Part shown: positions 7,342 to 7,612 of the stretch, piece by piece | Numbering within the stretch: position 1 is the stretch's first letter | Layout: each line of letters begins with the position of its first letter | Assembly (NCBI GenBank): GCA_007135995.1 | Contig: SLHU01000404.1 | Location: 1-7,612 of the forward strand | Source of the DNA: Clostridiales bacterium | GTDB taxonomy: Bacteria; Bacillota; Clostridia; Saccharofermentanales; UBA5734 | Length of the DNA: 7,612 nt | Direction of reading: 5' to 3' | Position numbers and translations under genes: made by a program | The notes under the pieces: generated by a model | What the model was told of the DNA's origin: nothing | The model's input: the letters and a program-made list of their open reading frames with translations, nothing else | Databases searched by the model: none

Positions 7342-7612
7342 TTATGCCTCCGTTTCGTTGTCCTGTTCAACCAAGACGCAGCGTACCAAATGACCGCTCT
7401 TAACCTCGGTCATTTTGATAGGGCCTACATTACATTTTCCATCAATAGCATGCTTGCACCTGGAGTAGAAGCCACACTGCTCCGGCAGATTCATTGGAAA
7501 AGGTACTGTGCCTTCAATTGATTCCAGTTTACTCTTTGCCTGCCGTGTGACAGAAGGAATAGAGGACAGCAACGCCTGCGTATAAGGATGAAGAGCACCA
7601 TGGAAAAGCGTG
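7342..7612 (-). CDS. oppD: Oligopeptide/dipeptide ABC transporter ATP-binding protein OppD (C-terminal part only)
   Basis: The 5' part lies beyond the right edge; 89 residues and the TAA stop are visible. The fragment opens with LFHGALHPYTQALLSSIP, the oligo_HPY motif that follows the ATPase core in OppD/DppD proteins. It ends with four cysteines at fragment positions 46, 52, 60 and 78, in the same spacing class as those of OppF. That C-terminus, immediately before oppF, is why I call it OppD rather than another ATPase. No catalytic motifs are in view, so its activity cannot be judged. An ATG within the fragment (MVLFI... in another frame) is not a start. The gene is probably co-transcribed with oppF, whose ribosome site it carries. 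Confidence 0.93.
   Translation of the reverse strand, partial: TLFHGALHPYTQALLSSIPSVTRQAKSKLESIEGTVPFPMNLPEQCGFYSRCKHAIDGKCNVGPIKMTEVKSGHLVRCVLVEQDNETEA
7347..7351 (-). promoter_or_regulatory. Ribosome binding site of oppF inside the oppD 3' end
   Basis: GGAGG on the minus strand overlaps the penultimate codons of oppD and sits 10 nt before the oppF ATG at 7336. This placement makes coupled translation of the two ATPases likely, which suits subunits needed in equal amounts. Confidence 0.8.

Noticed and set aside
7056..7403. Plus-strand open frame of 115 codons opposite oppF and the oppD end
   Set aside because: It is antisense to conserved ABC ATPase motifs, which explain the open frame; there is no ribosome site or recognisable domain. 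The same applies to the plus-strand frames at 6704-7016 and 6085-6384.
1..7612. CRISPR arrays, insertion sequences, tRNA or rRNA genes, phage or defence genes
   Set aside because: I looked for regular direct repeats, transposase motifs and inverted repeat ends, and clover-leaf sequences, and saw none; nearly all bases are explained by housekeeping-type genes.

Overview
The window looks like part of a chromosome from a Gram-positive, Bacillota-like bacterium. The reasons are strong purine-rich Shine-Dalgarno sequences (GGAGG, GGGGAG, AGAGG, GGAG) at sensible distances from every start, TTG used as one start, TGA used as a normal stop (so not the Mycoplasma code), and the gene families present. 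Base composition is intermediate by eye (mid to upper 40s % G+C, not computed). I cannot name the genus. All five complete or near-complete genes and the oppD fragment lie on the minus strand, so transcription runs from high to low coordinates.

Layout in transcription order. (1) 7612-5449 is the distal end of an oligopeptide/dipeptide ABC transporter operon: the C-terminal part of the OppD ATPase, a complete OppF ATPase, then two small membrane proteins of unknown family. The four genes are packed as in one operon: a 5-nt gap, a TTGA stop/start overlap and a 34-nt overlap. (2) 5448-5255 is an intergenic region with a very strong intrinsic terminator (a 16-bp stem with a GTAA tetraloop, then TTTT) and, upstream of it, a perfect extended -10 motif. 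(3) 5254-2396 encodes a large FtsX/MacB-type ABC permease with about ten membrane segments and two big extracytoplasmic domains; no partner ATPase is visible beside it. (4) 2306-1 encodes the first 768 residues of a cytoplasmic GH78 alpha-L-rhamnosidase, which continues past the left edge. It is preceded by an A11 tract and a GGAGG ribosome binding site, and no terminator separates it from the permease gene.

Functionally, the right half is peptide import: OppD and OppF hydrolyse ATP to drive uptake through permeases that would lie beyond the right edge. The left half joins a large export- or lipoprotein-handling-type permease to an enzyme that removes rhamnose from glycosides taken into the cell. 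I see no mobile element, CRISPR array, tRNA or rRNA. The points most worth following are the two small membrane proteins coupled to oppF, the promoter-terminator arrangement ahead of the permease, and the permease's missing ATPase. I found no clear evidence of an undescribed multi-gene system.
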